Source: an uncultured Oscillospiraceae bacterium (GTDB lineage Bacteria; Bacillota_A; Clostridia; Oscillospirales; Oscillospiraceae). From it: a stretch of 16,969 nt of DNA. Shown piece after piece: positions 7,052-14,221 of the stretch; within the stretch, counting starts at the first letter, position 1, and each line of letters opens with the position of its first letter. The notes under the pieces are model-generated. The model did not search any database, was not told where the DNA came from, and worked only from the letters and a program-made list of their open reading frames with translations. The translations under genes and the position numbers were made by a program. Location of the stretch: contig CAJUAW010000055.1 in assembly GCA_910584605.1 (NCBI GenBank), positions 1 to 16,969 on the forward strand, read 5' to 3'.

Positions 7052-8035
7052 TTATCCCCGGTGGGACAGGATCTTTTTCAGTCCGCTGACGCCGAAGCTC
7101 TTGTGCTCCGAGATGGGCAGCCACAGCACCTTGTCAATGAAGGGGCTGTCCTCCAAGAGGATGGAGAAGAGCTGGTACATAAATTCGTCGGACACCAGCG
7201 CCGCCGTGCGGCAGGTGGGCCAGAAATGCTTGCAGTAGTATTCCAGCGACTGGCGCACACCGCCCAAGATCACCCCTTCGCCGTAGGAGAAGCGCTGGGC
7301 CGGGGTGCCCTCACCGAAGGTGCGCATGGCGTGGCAGATATACAGTGCCCGGTTGAAGCCAAAGCGTTCCAGATTCTCGTACCCCTTCAGCACCATGTCC
7401 CGGTCGGGCGGGGCGCCGTCCCACTGGAGGACAGGGGAGAGGATGGTGTCCTTCTGAATGGCGTGGAACAGCTCGCCGGTGAAGTTGGAGATGATGCCGG
7501 TGATCTGCTCCCCCTGCAGGTAGGTGACGTGAGTGTGGGAGCCGGGCAGGATCATGGCCAGATCGTGGGGGGCGTTGGCCGCCTGCAGCTCGTCCAGCGC
7601 GCCGACGATTTCGATCTCCTCCCCCCGCATATTGTTGACATAGGTGAAGTCGCCGCTGACGGTCTTCAGCCCTGGAACCAGCGCGATCTCCCGATGGAAG
7701 AGGGTGTCCTCGAAAAAGGGGACCAGGCTGTCCGCCAGCTCCTTCACCGTGAGGGGCAGGACCAGATGGGGGACCTCCTTCAGGCCGTAGGGAGAGGTGA
7801 TCATCCCCGAGGCGTAGAGGGCGGTGATGTCCTCCTCCTTCAGACCGTTGGCGGACAGAACGCGGTCGTACAGCGCCCGCATGCCCTGAATCAGGACAGC
7901 ATTGCTCCCGCTGATGGCGGAGTCCTTGGAACCCACCGCCGTTTTCGCGGTGTATTGGACCTGAAAGTCCCGGTCCAGCAGGTAGGCCCGGGTATTGGAG
8001 GTGCCAGAGTCATAATACAGAATATAGCCGCTCAT
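7052..8035 (-). CDS. dgoK: 2-keto-3-deoxygalactonokinase family kinase (DgoK)
   Basis: Predicted ATP-dependent kinase phosphorylating a 2-keto-3-deoxy sugar acid at C6; in characterised family members the substrate is 2-keto-3-deoxy-D-galactonate. Family features visible in the 327 residues are an N-terminal phosphate-binding segment (YILYYDSGTSNTRAYLL), ALYASGMITSPYGLKEVPHL, MRGEEIEIVGAL in the position of the family RGEE motif, and LPGSHTHVTYLQGEQITGI, matching the LPGTHSK-type motif. It is longer than the 292-residue E. coli enzyme. The ATG overlaps the upstream aldolase stop (ATGA, 8032-8035), so kinase and aldolase are translationally coupled and probably act in sequence. It is the last gene of the tct operon. 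No galactonate dehydratase (DgoD) is nearby, so the true substrate may be another ulosonate. Family call firm, substrate inferred. Confidence 0.85.
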   Translation of the reverse strand: MSGYILYYDSGTSNTRAYLLDRDFQVQYTAKTAVGSKDSAISGSNAVLIQGMRALYDRVLSANGLKEEDITALYASGMITSPYGLKEVPHLVLPLTVKELADSLVPFFEDTLFHREIALVPGLKTVSGDFTYVNNMRGEEIEIVGALDELQAANAPHDLAMILPGSHTHVTYLQGEQITGIISNFTGELFHAIQKDTILSPVLQWDGAPPDRDMVLKGYENLERFGFNRALYICHAMRTFGEGTPAQRFSYGEGVILGGVRQSLEYYCKHFWPTCRTAALVSDEFMYQLFSILLEDSPFIDKVLWLPISEHKSFGVSGLKKILSHRG

Positions 8036-8670
8036 TTCAGCTTCTCCCTGTAGGCCCGGGCGGTGGCGGTGATCTGGCTGAAGCAGCCCTCATTTACCAG
8101 CAGGGCGCTGACCAGATTGCCGCCCACTCCCACGCCGACGGCTCCGGCTTGGATGAAGTCGGCGCAGTTCTCAATGGTGATGTTGCCCACCGCGCTGACC
8201 GGGATGTGCTTCAGGGGGGCTTTGACCGCCTTGATGTAGGCGGGTCCCAGCAATCCAGCGGGGAAGAGCTTGACGATATCCGCCCCGCACTGATAGGCGA
8301 AGGCGGTCTCGGTGGGGGTCATGGCCCCAGGGATGGACACCTTGCCCAGGGCCTTGGTGGCCCGGATGACCGCCTCGTCCACGTTGGGGGAGATCATATA
8401 CTCCGCTCCCGCCTGGGCGGCCTGTTCCACCTGCTCCACCGTCATAACGGTACCGGCCCCCAGACAGATCCGGTCACCCAGCTCCGACTTGATGGTCCGG
8501 AGGGAGGTCAGTGTCTCCTCCGGGTTGGTCTGGTCGAAGGTGACCTCAATGCAGCTTACGCCGCCCTCCGCCAGAGCCTGGGCCAGGGCGGCGATTTTGC
8601 CGCTGGGGATGCCCCGGACAATGGCGATGATTTTTTCCTCATAGATGCGTTCCAGAACGGACTGCGCCAT
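8032..8670 (-). CDS. KDPG/KDPGal aldolase (Eda/DgoA family)
   Basis: A class I Schiff-base aldolase cleaving 2-keto-3-deoxy-6-phospho sugar acids to pyruvate and glyceraldehyde-3-phosphate. The 212-residue TIM barrel is complete. R19 (IAIVRG), E42 (IEVTFD) and the Schiff-base lysine K134 (IVKLFPA) are present, with GAGTV and SAVGNIT phosphate-binding loops. The segment LGPAYIKAVKAPLKHIP and the IVRG motif resemble DgoA-type (phosphogalactonate) aldolases more than the Eda type encoded at 13087-14031. With dgoK directly coupled downstream, a role in a galactonate-type branch is likely, although many such enzymes accept both epimers. AAGGAGG precedes the ATG at 8670, and a hairpin separates it from tctA. 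Family certain; epimer preference inferred. Confidence 0.9.
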   Translation of the reverse strand: MAQSVLERIYEEKIIAIVRGIPSGKIAALAQALAEGGVSCIEVTFDQTNPEETLTSLRTIKSELGDRICLGAGTVMTVEQVEQAAQAGAEYMISPNVDEAVIRATKALGKVSIPGAMTPTETAFAYQCGADIVKLFPAGLLGPAYIKAVKAPLKHIPVSAVGNITIENCADFIQAGAVGVGVGGNLVSALLVNEGCFSQITATARAYREKLK

Positions 8671-8696
8671 GGTAGATTCCTCCTTATTAAACGATG

Positions 8697-8724
8697 GGCG
8701 GAGCGCGTTTGGAGGCGCTCCGCC
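8697..8724 (-). other. Intercistronic hairpin between tctA and the aldolase gene
   Basis: GGCGGAGCGC / GCGCTCCGCC is a perfect 10-base-pair GC-rich inverted repeat with an 8-base loop in the 75-base gap. No U-run follows it on the - strand, so it looks like an mRNA-stabilising or processing element rather than a full terminator. The ribosome binding site of the aldolase lies just beyond it. Confidence 0.6.
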
Positions 8725-8745
8725 GCAGTATGGGGGATCGGGGGA

Positions 8746-10230
8746 TCAAGCCGCCTTCTTCTTGAAGAGCAGAGCCTTGATCTTGCCGCCGAAGAGACTG
8801 ACGATGATCAGGAAGATGAAGAACCAGCAGATTACGGAGTTGAAGAACACGGAGGGGTCGCCGCCGGACTTCAGCAGGGCGGTGCGGAAATTCTTCTCGG
8901 CCATGGGACCCAGGATCAGGCCCAGGATGGCGGGGCTGGTGGGCACCTTGACCTTGGCCAGGAAGTAGCCCACGATACCGGCGATGAGCATGACCCACAC
9001 GTCGAAGAGGCTGTTTTTCATGGCGTAGGAGCCGATGACGCACAGCACAAAAATGGCGGGGGTGAGGATCACCTTGGGCACGCTGAGCACCTTGGTGAAC
9101 AGGCGGATGCCGGCGAAGCCGAACAGGCACATTAGGGTGTTGGCGATGAACATGCCCAGGAAGATGGTGTACACCAGCACCTTGTTGGTGCTGAACAGCA
9201 TAGGGCCGGGGGTGAGGCCCTGGATGGTCAGCGCGCCGATCATGATGGCGGTGACCGCGTCGCCGGGGACGCCCAGAGTGAGCATGGGGATCATGGCGCC
9301 GCCGGTGACGCCGTTGTTGCCGCCCTCGGGGCCGGAGATGGCCTCCACCGAACCCTTGCCGAAGAGCTCAGGCTCCTTGGCGATGGAGCGGGCCACGTTG
9401 TAGCCCACAAAGGAGCCGATGTCCGCCCCCGCGCCGGGGATGATGCCGATAAAGGTGCCGATCAGGCCGGTGAGGGGGGCGATGCGGACGATCTTTTTCA
9501 GGTCCTCCTTCTTGGGGAGGATGTTGGTCAGCTTTGCCTGGACCTCCTCCTCGCTGAAAATGTCCTCCACATTTTCGAAGGCCTGGCTCATGGCAAACAG
9601 ACCGATCATGATGGGAATATAGTTGATGCCGCCCATGAAGTTGAAGTTGCCCTCGGGGGCGAAGCGGATGTAGCTGGTCACGCTGTCGATACCGATGCAG
9701 GCCACCAGAATGCCCAGACAGCCGCAGATCAGGCCCTTTTCGATGTCGTCGCCGGAGATGTTGCCGATGATGCACAGGCCGAAGACAGCCAGCAGGAAGA
9801 ACTCGGCGGAGCTGAATTTCAGGGCCAGCTTGGCCAGCAGGGGGCTGATGAGCCACAGGCAGGCCACAGACACCAGGCCGCCCAGATAGCTGGACAGGGT
9901 GGCGGCGCCAAGAGCCCGTCCGGCCTCGCCCTTCTGGGCCAGGGTGTAGCCGTCAATGGCGGTGGCGGCGGAGGCGGGAGTGCCGGGGGTGTGCAGCAGC
10001 ACGGCGGAGATGGAGCCGCCGTAGATGGCGCCGCAGTAGATGCCCAGCAGCATCAGGATGCCCTGAGCGGCGTCCATGCCGAAGGTCATGGGCAGCAGCA
10101 GAGCCACGCCCATGGTGGCGGTCAGACCGGGCAGCGCGCCGATGCAGATACCGGCCAGCACGCCGACAGCCATATACAGAAAGACCATAGGGGTCAGACT
10201 GGTCGTAAAAATCTCAACGAATAAACTCAT
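8746..10230 (-). CDS. tctA: TctA, large membrane subunit of tripartite tricarboxylate transporter
   Basis: TctA is the main translocation subunit of a TTT-family secondary transporter and works with TctB and the binding protein TctC. The 494 residues contain about a dozen hydrophobic segments. The N-terminal family signature is clear (VGVLAGICIGALPGLTAT, then GIYCGAIYGGSISAVLLHTPGTPASAATAIDGY), as is the repeat-related LTGLIGTFIGIIPGAGADIGSFVGYNVA and GVTGGAMIPMLTLGVPGDAVTAIMIGAL in the second half. TTT systems are cation- or proton-coupled and import organic acids. Here the surrounding genes point to a hexuronate or keto-deoxy sugar acid rather than citrate, which is inference. AAGGAGGGAC precedes the ATG, 15 bases after the tctB stop. 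The C-terminus is a short basic tail. Confidence 0.93.
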   Translation of the reverse strand: MSLFVEIFTTSLTPMVFLYMAVGVLAGICIGALPGLTATMGVALLLPMTFGMDAAQGILMLLGIYCGAIYGGSISAVLLHTPGTPASAATAIDGYTLAQKGEAGRALGAATLSSYLGGLVSVACLWLISPLLAKLALKFSSAEFFLLAVFGLCIIGNISGDDIEKGLICGCLGILVACIGIDSVTSYIRFAPEGNFNFMGGINYIPIMIGLFAMSQAFENVEDIFSEEEVQAKLTNILPKKEDLKKIVRIAPLTGLIGTFIGIIPGAGADIGSFVGYNVARSIAKEPELFGKGSVEAISGPEGGNNGVTGGAMIPMLTLGVPGDAVTAIMIGALTIQGLTPGPMLFSTNKVLVYTIFLGMFIANTLMCLFGFAGIRLFTKVLSVPKVILTPAIFVLCVIGSYAMKNSLFDVWVMLIAGIVGYFLAKVKVPTSPAILGLILGPMAEKNFRTALLKSGGDPSVFFNSVICWFFIFLIIVSLFGGKIKALLFKKKAA

Positions 10231-10245
10231 TTCTGTCCCTCCTTT

Positions 10246-10713
10246 TTAAATGGTGAAGATGCCGAAGGTATGCACCGGCACATTCAGCAGGAAACGGAAG
10301 GCGCAGTATATCACCATGGTGATGGCGGCGGAGATGACCACAGTGATGATGGGGTTCTTTTTGGCGAACCACTGAATGAAGATGACTTCCAGAACAAAGG
10401 TAGCGATGATAAAGCCCAGAATGGGCAGCAGGAACAGATAGACCGCCAGGATCGCCATGGTGAGGTACACCCGGCGGGTGCCGGTGGTCCACAGCTCGAT
10501 TTTGGTGTTCTTTTCCGGGTCCATTTTCAGGGTGCGGAAGAGCAGGATGGCCGTACAGGCCAGCAGAACGATGGAAATGACGATGGGCCACAGACCCGGA
10601 CCGGGAACGCCGGTGCCGTAGTCGGCCGCTTTGGGATACCCGGAGGCCATGACGATCACGCCTACGCCCAGAACCGCGCAGATGGCGGCTAAGACCAGGT
10701 TGCCTTTTTTCAT
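10246..10713 (-). CDS. tctB: TctB, small membrane subunit of tripartite tricarboxylate transporter
   Basis: A small integral membrane protein of 155 residues with four predicted transmembrane segments: about residues 5-25, 40-62, 86-105 and 112-140. This is the normal size and topology for the poorly conserved TctB family. Features seen are a positively charged start (MKKGNLVLAAICAVLG), a loop containing YGTGVPGPGLWP, which is typical of TctB, and a very hydrophobic C-terminal half. Identity rests as much on its position between the substrate-binding gene and tctA as on sequence. The start is ATG at 10713 with AGAGGGAG upstream. A strong hairpin in the gap before it may lower expression relative to tctC. 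Confidence 0.88.
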   Translation of the reverse strand: MKKGNLVLAAICAVLGVGVIVMASGYPKAADYGTGVPGPGLWPIVISIVLLACTAILLFRTLKMDPEKNTKIELWTTGTRRVYLTMAILAVYLFLLPILGFIIATFVLEVIFIQWFAKKNPIITVVISAAITMVIYCAFRFLLNVPVHTFGIFTI

Positions 10714-10745
10714 ACGTTTTCTCCCTCTAAATCATCAAAATAGCA

Positions 10746-10781
10746 GGCCGGGGAGCGGAAGCCTTAGCCCGCTCCCCGGCC
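10746..10781 (-). other. Strong intercistronic hairpin between tctC and tctB (attenuator or stabiliser)
   Basis: GGCCGGGGAGCGG / CCGCTCCCCGGCC forms a perfect 13-base-pair GC-rich stem with a 10-base loop. It sits in the 100-base gap directly after the binding-protein gene. On the - strand it is followed by a short T-rich stretch (GCTATTTTGATG), so partial termination is possible. Such an element commonly lets the binding protein be made in excess over the membrane subunits. Confidence 0.7.
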
Positions 10782-10813
10782 GTTCCGTGCCAATGGCGCT
10801 ATGGATCCGGATT

Positions 10814-11836
10814 TTAGCCGATCTTCAGGCCCAGATCCTCCACCAGGCCGGTGTACAGTTCCAGCTGCTCACCGATCATGGTGTTAAAGGAGTCGCCGTC
10901 CATGATCTCGATCACGTTGTTGGTGTTGGCCATGAACTCCTTGAAGGCGTCGGAGTCGGCGGCCTCAGAGAAGATGCGGTACAGCTCGTCCACCACATCG
11001 TCGGGGGTGTTGGCGGGGACGCCCAGGCCGCGCCAGGTGCCCAGCACGCAGTCATAGCCGCACTCCTTGCAGGTGGGGACGTCGGGGATGGCTTCCAGAC
11101 GGTCGTTGGACATCACGGCCAGGACCTTCAGGTCGCCGGACTGAACGAAGCTGTTGACCTCGGCGTAGGACACGGCCACGGCGTCGATGTGGCCGCCCAG
11201 CAGGTCGGTGATGGCGCCGTTGGCGCCGTCATAGCCCACGTGGTTGAACTCGGTGCCGGCGGTCTTGGCCAGACCGGCGGCGGCCAGATGCCAGATGGCA
11301 CCGATGCCGGAGTTGCCCACCTGGACCTTGTTGGACTTAGAGTACTCGATGAAGTCCTCCAGGGAGTTGAACCGGTCGTCGTCCGCCTTCACGGTGATGG
11401 CGGAGGCGGCGGAGTTGACCATGAGGATGGGCTTGAACATGGTGTAGGTCAGGCCGGCGTTGTTGCCCATGGCCTCCAGGGTGGCCAGCTCCACGGTGAT
11501 CATGGTGACGATGGAGCCGTCGTTGGCGGCCTGAGCGCCGTACAGCATGCCGGTGGCGCCGCCCGCGCCGGAGCGGTTCTCGACGGAGATATTCTTAAAG
11601 CTGCCCTTGGCCGCGTCGGCCAGGCCGCGCATGACGGCGTCGGTGCCGCCGCCCGCGTCGTAGGGCACCACGCAGGTGACGCTCAGGTTGGACAGGTCCG
11701 CGCCGCCGGTGGAGCCGCCGCCGCTGCTGCTGGGGGTGGGATTGCTGGTGCTGGGGGTGCTGCTGCTGCCGCCGCCGCAGGCCGTCAGAGACAGGGCCAT
11801 AGCCAGCGCCAGAGCAAGTGCAGTGATCTTCTTCAT
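10814..11836 (-). CDS. tctC: TctC-type substrate-binding lipoprotein of tripartite tricarboxylate transporter
   Basis: Extracytoplasmic solute receptor (Bug/TctC family) delivering its ligand to TctAB. The start is ATG at 11836, not the in-frame TTG at 11854, because AGAGG lies between the two at proper spacing for the ATG; this gives 340 residues. A signal peptide ends in the lipobox L17-T-A-C20, so the mature protein is lipid-anchored to the membrane surface, followed by a Ser/Gly/Thr/Pro linker to about residue 47. The mature domain has the family's N-terminal strand (LSVTCVVPYDAGGGTDAVMRGL), the SGAGGATGMLYGAQAANDG loop and the ELYRIFSEAA / FKEFMANTNN C-terminal region. It is first in its operon, behind a near-consensus promoter. 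Ligand unknown; a sugar acid is inferred from the neighbouring catabolic genes. Confidence 0.93.
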   Translation of the reverse strand: MKKITALALALAMALSLTACGGGSSSTPSTSNPTPSSSGGGSTGGADLSNLSVTCVVPYDAGGGTDAVMRGLADAAKGSFKNISVENRSGAGGATGMLYGAQAANDGSIVTMITVELATLEAMGNNAGLTYTMFKPILMVNSAASAITVKADDDRFNSLEDFIEYSKSNKVQVGNSGIGAIWHLAAAGLAKTAGTEFNHVGYDGANGAITDLLGGHIDAVAVSYAEVNSFVQSGDLKVLAVMSNDRLEAIPDVPTCKECGYDCVLGTWRGLGVPANTPDDVVDELYRIFSEAADSDAFKEFMANTNNVIEIMDGDSFNTMIGEQLELYTGLVEDLGLKIG

Positions 11837-11903
11837 ACGATTACCTCTTTTCAATTCAGTTTGGGATCTATTTGAACATCCGCCGGATGATCAAACCGTG
11901 CTG

Positions 11904-11920
11904 CCTCCCCCGAGGGGAGG
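11904..11920 (-). other. Hairpin in the tctC mRNA leader
   Basis: CCTCCCC / GGGGAGG with a 3-base loop is a perfect 7-base-pair GC hairpin lying between the promoter (11951-11979) and the tctC start, in a leader of about 107 bases. A second small inverted repeat (CATCC-GCC-GGATG) lies at about 11878-11890. There is no U-run, so it is not a terminator. No known riboswitch class was recognised. The remainder of the 11837-12027 gap shows no gene and no clear terminator for kdgK. Confidence 0.45.
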
Positions 11921-11950
11921 GGGTTCCCTGTTCATGGTGATTCCTGTGCT

Positions 11951-11979
11951 ATAATACTACGATTGACCAAAATAGTCAA
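11951..11979 (-). promoter_or_regulatory. Promoter of the tctCBA-aldolase-dgoK operon with overlapping palindrome
   Basis: On the - strand, TTGACT (11979-11974) and TATTAT (11956-11951) are separated by 17 bases, close to consensus at both elements. A palindrome, TTGAC-N7-GTCAA (11963-11979), covers the -35 box and part of the spacer, the usual position for a repressor operator. Confidence 0.82.
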
Positions 11980-12027
11980 CTGCCGCAGGAAAGCTTTTGG
12001 TTGTTTTTACCGGTCCCGCCGCCATCC

Positions 12028-13056
12028 TTACCGCTGGATGCGGCCGGAGCCGTCGCCGCCGGCCAGCTTCTCCACCTCGGCCAGGGTGACCATATTGTAG
12101 TCGCCCTCGATGGTGTGCTTCAGGGCGGAGGCCGCCACGGCGAACTCCACCGCCTCCTGGGTGGACTTGCCGTTCATCAGGGAGTAGATCAGGCCGCCGC
12201 CGAAGCTGTCGCCGCCGCCCACGCGGTCGATGATGCGCAGCTCATACTTCTTGGAGAAGCAATACTCGCCGGAGGCCGCGTCATACAGCATGGCGGACCA
12301 GCCGTTGTCCGAGGCGGAGTGGCTCTCCCGCAGGGTGATGGCCACCTTCTCGAAGCCGAATTTGCCGGCCAGCTGCTTGGCCACAGACTTGTAGCCCTCG
12401 TGGTTCAGGGAACCGGCGTAGATGTCGGTGGCCTCGGCCTCGATGCCGAACACGTCCTTGGCGTCCTCCTCGTTGGAGATGCACACGTCCACATACTGGC
12501 ACAGGTCGGTCATAGCCTCCCGGGCTTGGTCCCGGGTCCACAGCTTGCCCCGGTAGTTCAGGTCGCAGCTGATCTTGATGCCCTTGGCTTTGGCGGCCTT
12601 GCAGGCATCCCGGCAGATGTCCACCACATTGGGCCCCAGGGCCGGGGTGATGCCGGTGAAGTGGAACCACTCCACGCCCTCGAAAATCTTGTCCCAGTCG
12701 AAGTCGGCGGTGGAAGCCTCCTGGATGGCGGAGTGGGCCCGGTCGTAGATGCAGACGGAACCCCGCTGGGAGGCGCCCTTCTCATTGAAGTAGATGCCAA
12801 CGCGGTCGCCGCCCCGGACGATTTTGCTGGTATCCACGCCGTAGCGGCGCAGGGAGTTGACAGCGGCCTGGCCGATGGCGTGGGCGGGCAGCTTGGTGAC
12901 GTAGGCCACATCCATGCCGTAATTGGCCAGGGAGACGGCCACGTTGGCCTCGCCGCCGCCGAAGGTGAATTCCAGGTGGTCGGCCTGGATGAAGCGCTCG
13001 TAGTTGTAGGGCTGGAGGCGAATCATCAGTTCGCCAAAGGTTACGATTTTAGCCAT
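12028..13056 (-). CDS. kdgK: 2-keto-3-deoxygluconate kinase KdgK (PfkB family)
   Basis: KdgK phosphorylates 2-keto-3-deoxy-D-gluconate with ATP to KDPG, the substrate of the aldolase encoded just upstream. The 342-residue ribokinase/PfkB-type sequence begins VTFGELMIRLQP and carries the substrate-side signature F32-GGGE-ANVAVSLA. The C-terminal PfkB signature DRVGGGDSFGGGLIYSLM contains the predicted catalytic base D283 and the anion hole. The middle matches KDG kinases (VEWFHFTGITPAL, ISCDLNYRGKLW, CISNEEDAKDVFGI). The start is ATG at 13056 with AGGAGGAAGGAA before it, 30 bases after the upstream aldolase stop, so the two form an operon. Another PfkB sugar kinase is conceivable from family alone, but the neighbours make KdgK the clear choice. 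Confidence 0.93.
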   Translation of the reverse strand: MAKIVTFGELMIRLQPYNYERFIQADHLEFTFGGGEANVAVSLANYGMDVAYVTKLPAHAIGQAAVNSLRRYGVDTSKIVRGGDRVGIYFNEKGASQRGSVCIYDRAHSAIQEASTADFDWDKIFEGVEWFHFTGITPALGPNVVDICRDACKAAKAKGIKISCDLNYRGKLWTRDQAREAMTDLCQYVDVCISNEEDAKDVFGIEAEATDIYAGSLNHEGYKSVAKQLAGKFGFEKVAITLRESHSASDNGWSAMLYDAASGEYCFSKKYELRIIDRVGGGDSFGGGLIYSLMNGKSTQEAVEFAVAASALKHTIEGDYNMVTLAEVEKLAGGDGSGRIQR

Positions 13057-13086
13057 AAGTTCCTTCCTCCTGCGTGATAAATTAGA

Positions 13087-14031
13087 TTATTTCTGCACCA
13101 GATGCAGGGCAAAGCCCCCAACCTCGCCCTTGAGGTAGATGGCCTTGGGCTTGCGGGTGGACGCGTCGAATTCCACCCCCTGGCGGCTCAGATGATAGAC
13201 GGCCCGGTCGATGCTGTTGGTGGCGATGGCGATGTGGCCGTTGGCACCCAGGTAGGGGGTCTTCATGCACTCCACGGCGCTGCCGGCGAAGATGGAGCTG
13301 TTGCCCGGCTTGTACTCAAAGCCGAAAAAGGCGCACAAGGTCTTGGCGGCCCGCTGGGCCTCAACCTCGTTCTCACAGTTGATGCCCACGTGGGCCAGGG
13401 AGAAGCCCAGCATGGTCTTCACAGCCTCCTTGCTGATGGCGGTGATCTCCTCCCACTTTTCCTCTTCGATCAGGTCCTTTTTGCACATCCAGGTGCCGCC
13501 CACGGCCACAATCTGGCTGTAGCCCAGGTAGTCGTTCACGTTCTTGGAGTTGACGCCGCCGGTGCACATCCACCTGCAGCCCTTCAGGGCTGCGCCGATG
13601 TTCTTCAGCATGGCTACCCCGCCGTTGGCCTCGGCAGGGAAGAACTTCACCACCTCGCAGCCCTGGTTCATGGCCTGCTGCATCTCGCCGGCGGTGGAGG
13701 TACCGGGCACCATGATGCCCCCCTTGCTGATGACGTGCTGGGTGACGTTGGGGTCGTAACCAGGGGCCACGATGAAGGTGGCTCCGGCGGCCATAGCCCG
13801 GTCGGCCTGTTCCACAGTGAGGACGGTGCCGGCGCCCAGCACCATATCCGGGACCTCCTTGGCGATGGCGCGGATGGTGTCCTCGGCGGCGGCGGTGCGG
13901 AAGGTGACCTCGGCGGCGGGCAGACCACCGGCGGCCAGCGCCTTGGCCAGAGGAACCGCCTTGGCAGCATCGTCAATGGCGATGACCGGAACGATGCCGA
14001 TATTGGAAAGGGTCTGCAGAACTTCGTTCAT
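13087..14031 (-). CDS. eda: KDPG/KHG aldolase fused to a C-terminal VOC (glyoxalase-like) domain
   Basis: Cleaves KDPG to pyruvate and glyceraldehyde-3-phosphate and may also act on 4-hydroxy-2-oxoglutarate. The start is ATG at 14031, after TTTGGAGGAAAAA; an upstream in-frame TTG at 14094 would add 21 residues overlapping the promoter and is rejected. Of 314 residues, about 1-207 form a complete Eda barrel: E41 (AAEVTFRT), the GAGTVLTVEQ loop, the Schiff-base lysine K129 (VVKFFPAEANGG) and CTGGVNSKN, close to E. coli Eda. Residues about 208-314 form a separate module starting LAHVGINCENEVEAQ, with NGHIAIATNSIDRAVYHL and a final GGFALHLVQK, in the layout of a vicinal oxygen chelate domain. Ordinary Eda is about 213 residues. 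The role of the extra domain is unknown. First gene of the eda-kdgK operon. Confidence 0.9.
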   Translation of the reverse strand: MNEVLQTLSNIGIVPVIAIDDAAKAVPLAKALAAGGLPAAEVTFRTAAAEDTIRAIAKEVPDMVLGAGTVLTVEQADRAMAAGATFIVAPGYDPNVTQHVISKGGIMVPGTSTAGEMQQAMNQGCEVVKFFPAEANGGVAMLKNIGAALKGCRWMCTGGVNSKNVNDYLGYSQIVAVGGTWMCKKDLIEEEKWEEITAISKEAVKTMLGFSLAHVGINCENEVEAQRAAKTLCAFFGFEYKPGNSSIFAGSAVECMKTPYLGANGHIAIATNSIDRAVYHLSRQGVEFDASTRKPKAIYLKGEVGGFALHLVQK

Positions 14032-14085
14032 GACATTTTTCCTCCAAATATAGTTTGGGTTTGCTCTGGGGTGATTACGGGTACT

Positions 14086-14113
14086 ATTATACAACTTGCA
14101 TACTAGAATACAA
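14086..14113 (-). promoter_or_regulatory. Promoter of the eda-kdgK operon with embedded operator-like motif
   Basis: On the - strand a perfect TATAAT (14091-14086) is preceded 16 bases away by TTGTAT (14113-14108), a weak -35. The 18-base motif TTGCATACTAGAATACAA (14096-14113) fills the spacer and -35 and resembles the motif at 14222-14239 at 13 of 18 positions. It contains the imperfect inverted repeat TTGCAT-N6-ATACAA. This position suits repression by the divergently encoded GntR protein. Confidence 0.65.
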
Positions 14114-14221
14114 TCGGTGGAATAGCAGAAAAAAGGAAATTAATTTTGTGCAAACCGTCAAAGAAAGGGGCGGGAACCTGTCTCCTCGCTAAAATAACCA
14201 AAAAATGAAGGAGATTTTCTC

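Noticed and set aside
10631..11875. A 414-codon open frame on the + strand opposite tctC with Ala/Gly/Val-rich sequence
   Set aside because: It is the complement of tctC, including its Ser/Gly linker. The low-complexity protein has no family features.
12001..13077. Long + strand open frame opposite kdgK (and a similar one opposite the aldolase-VOC gene)
   Set aside because: These are shadows of genes with intact catalytic motifs on the other strand, without ribosome binding sites.
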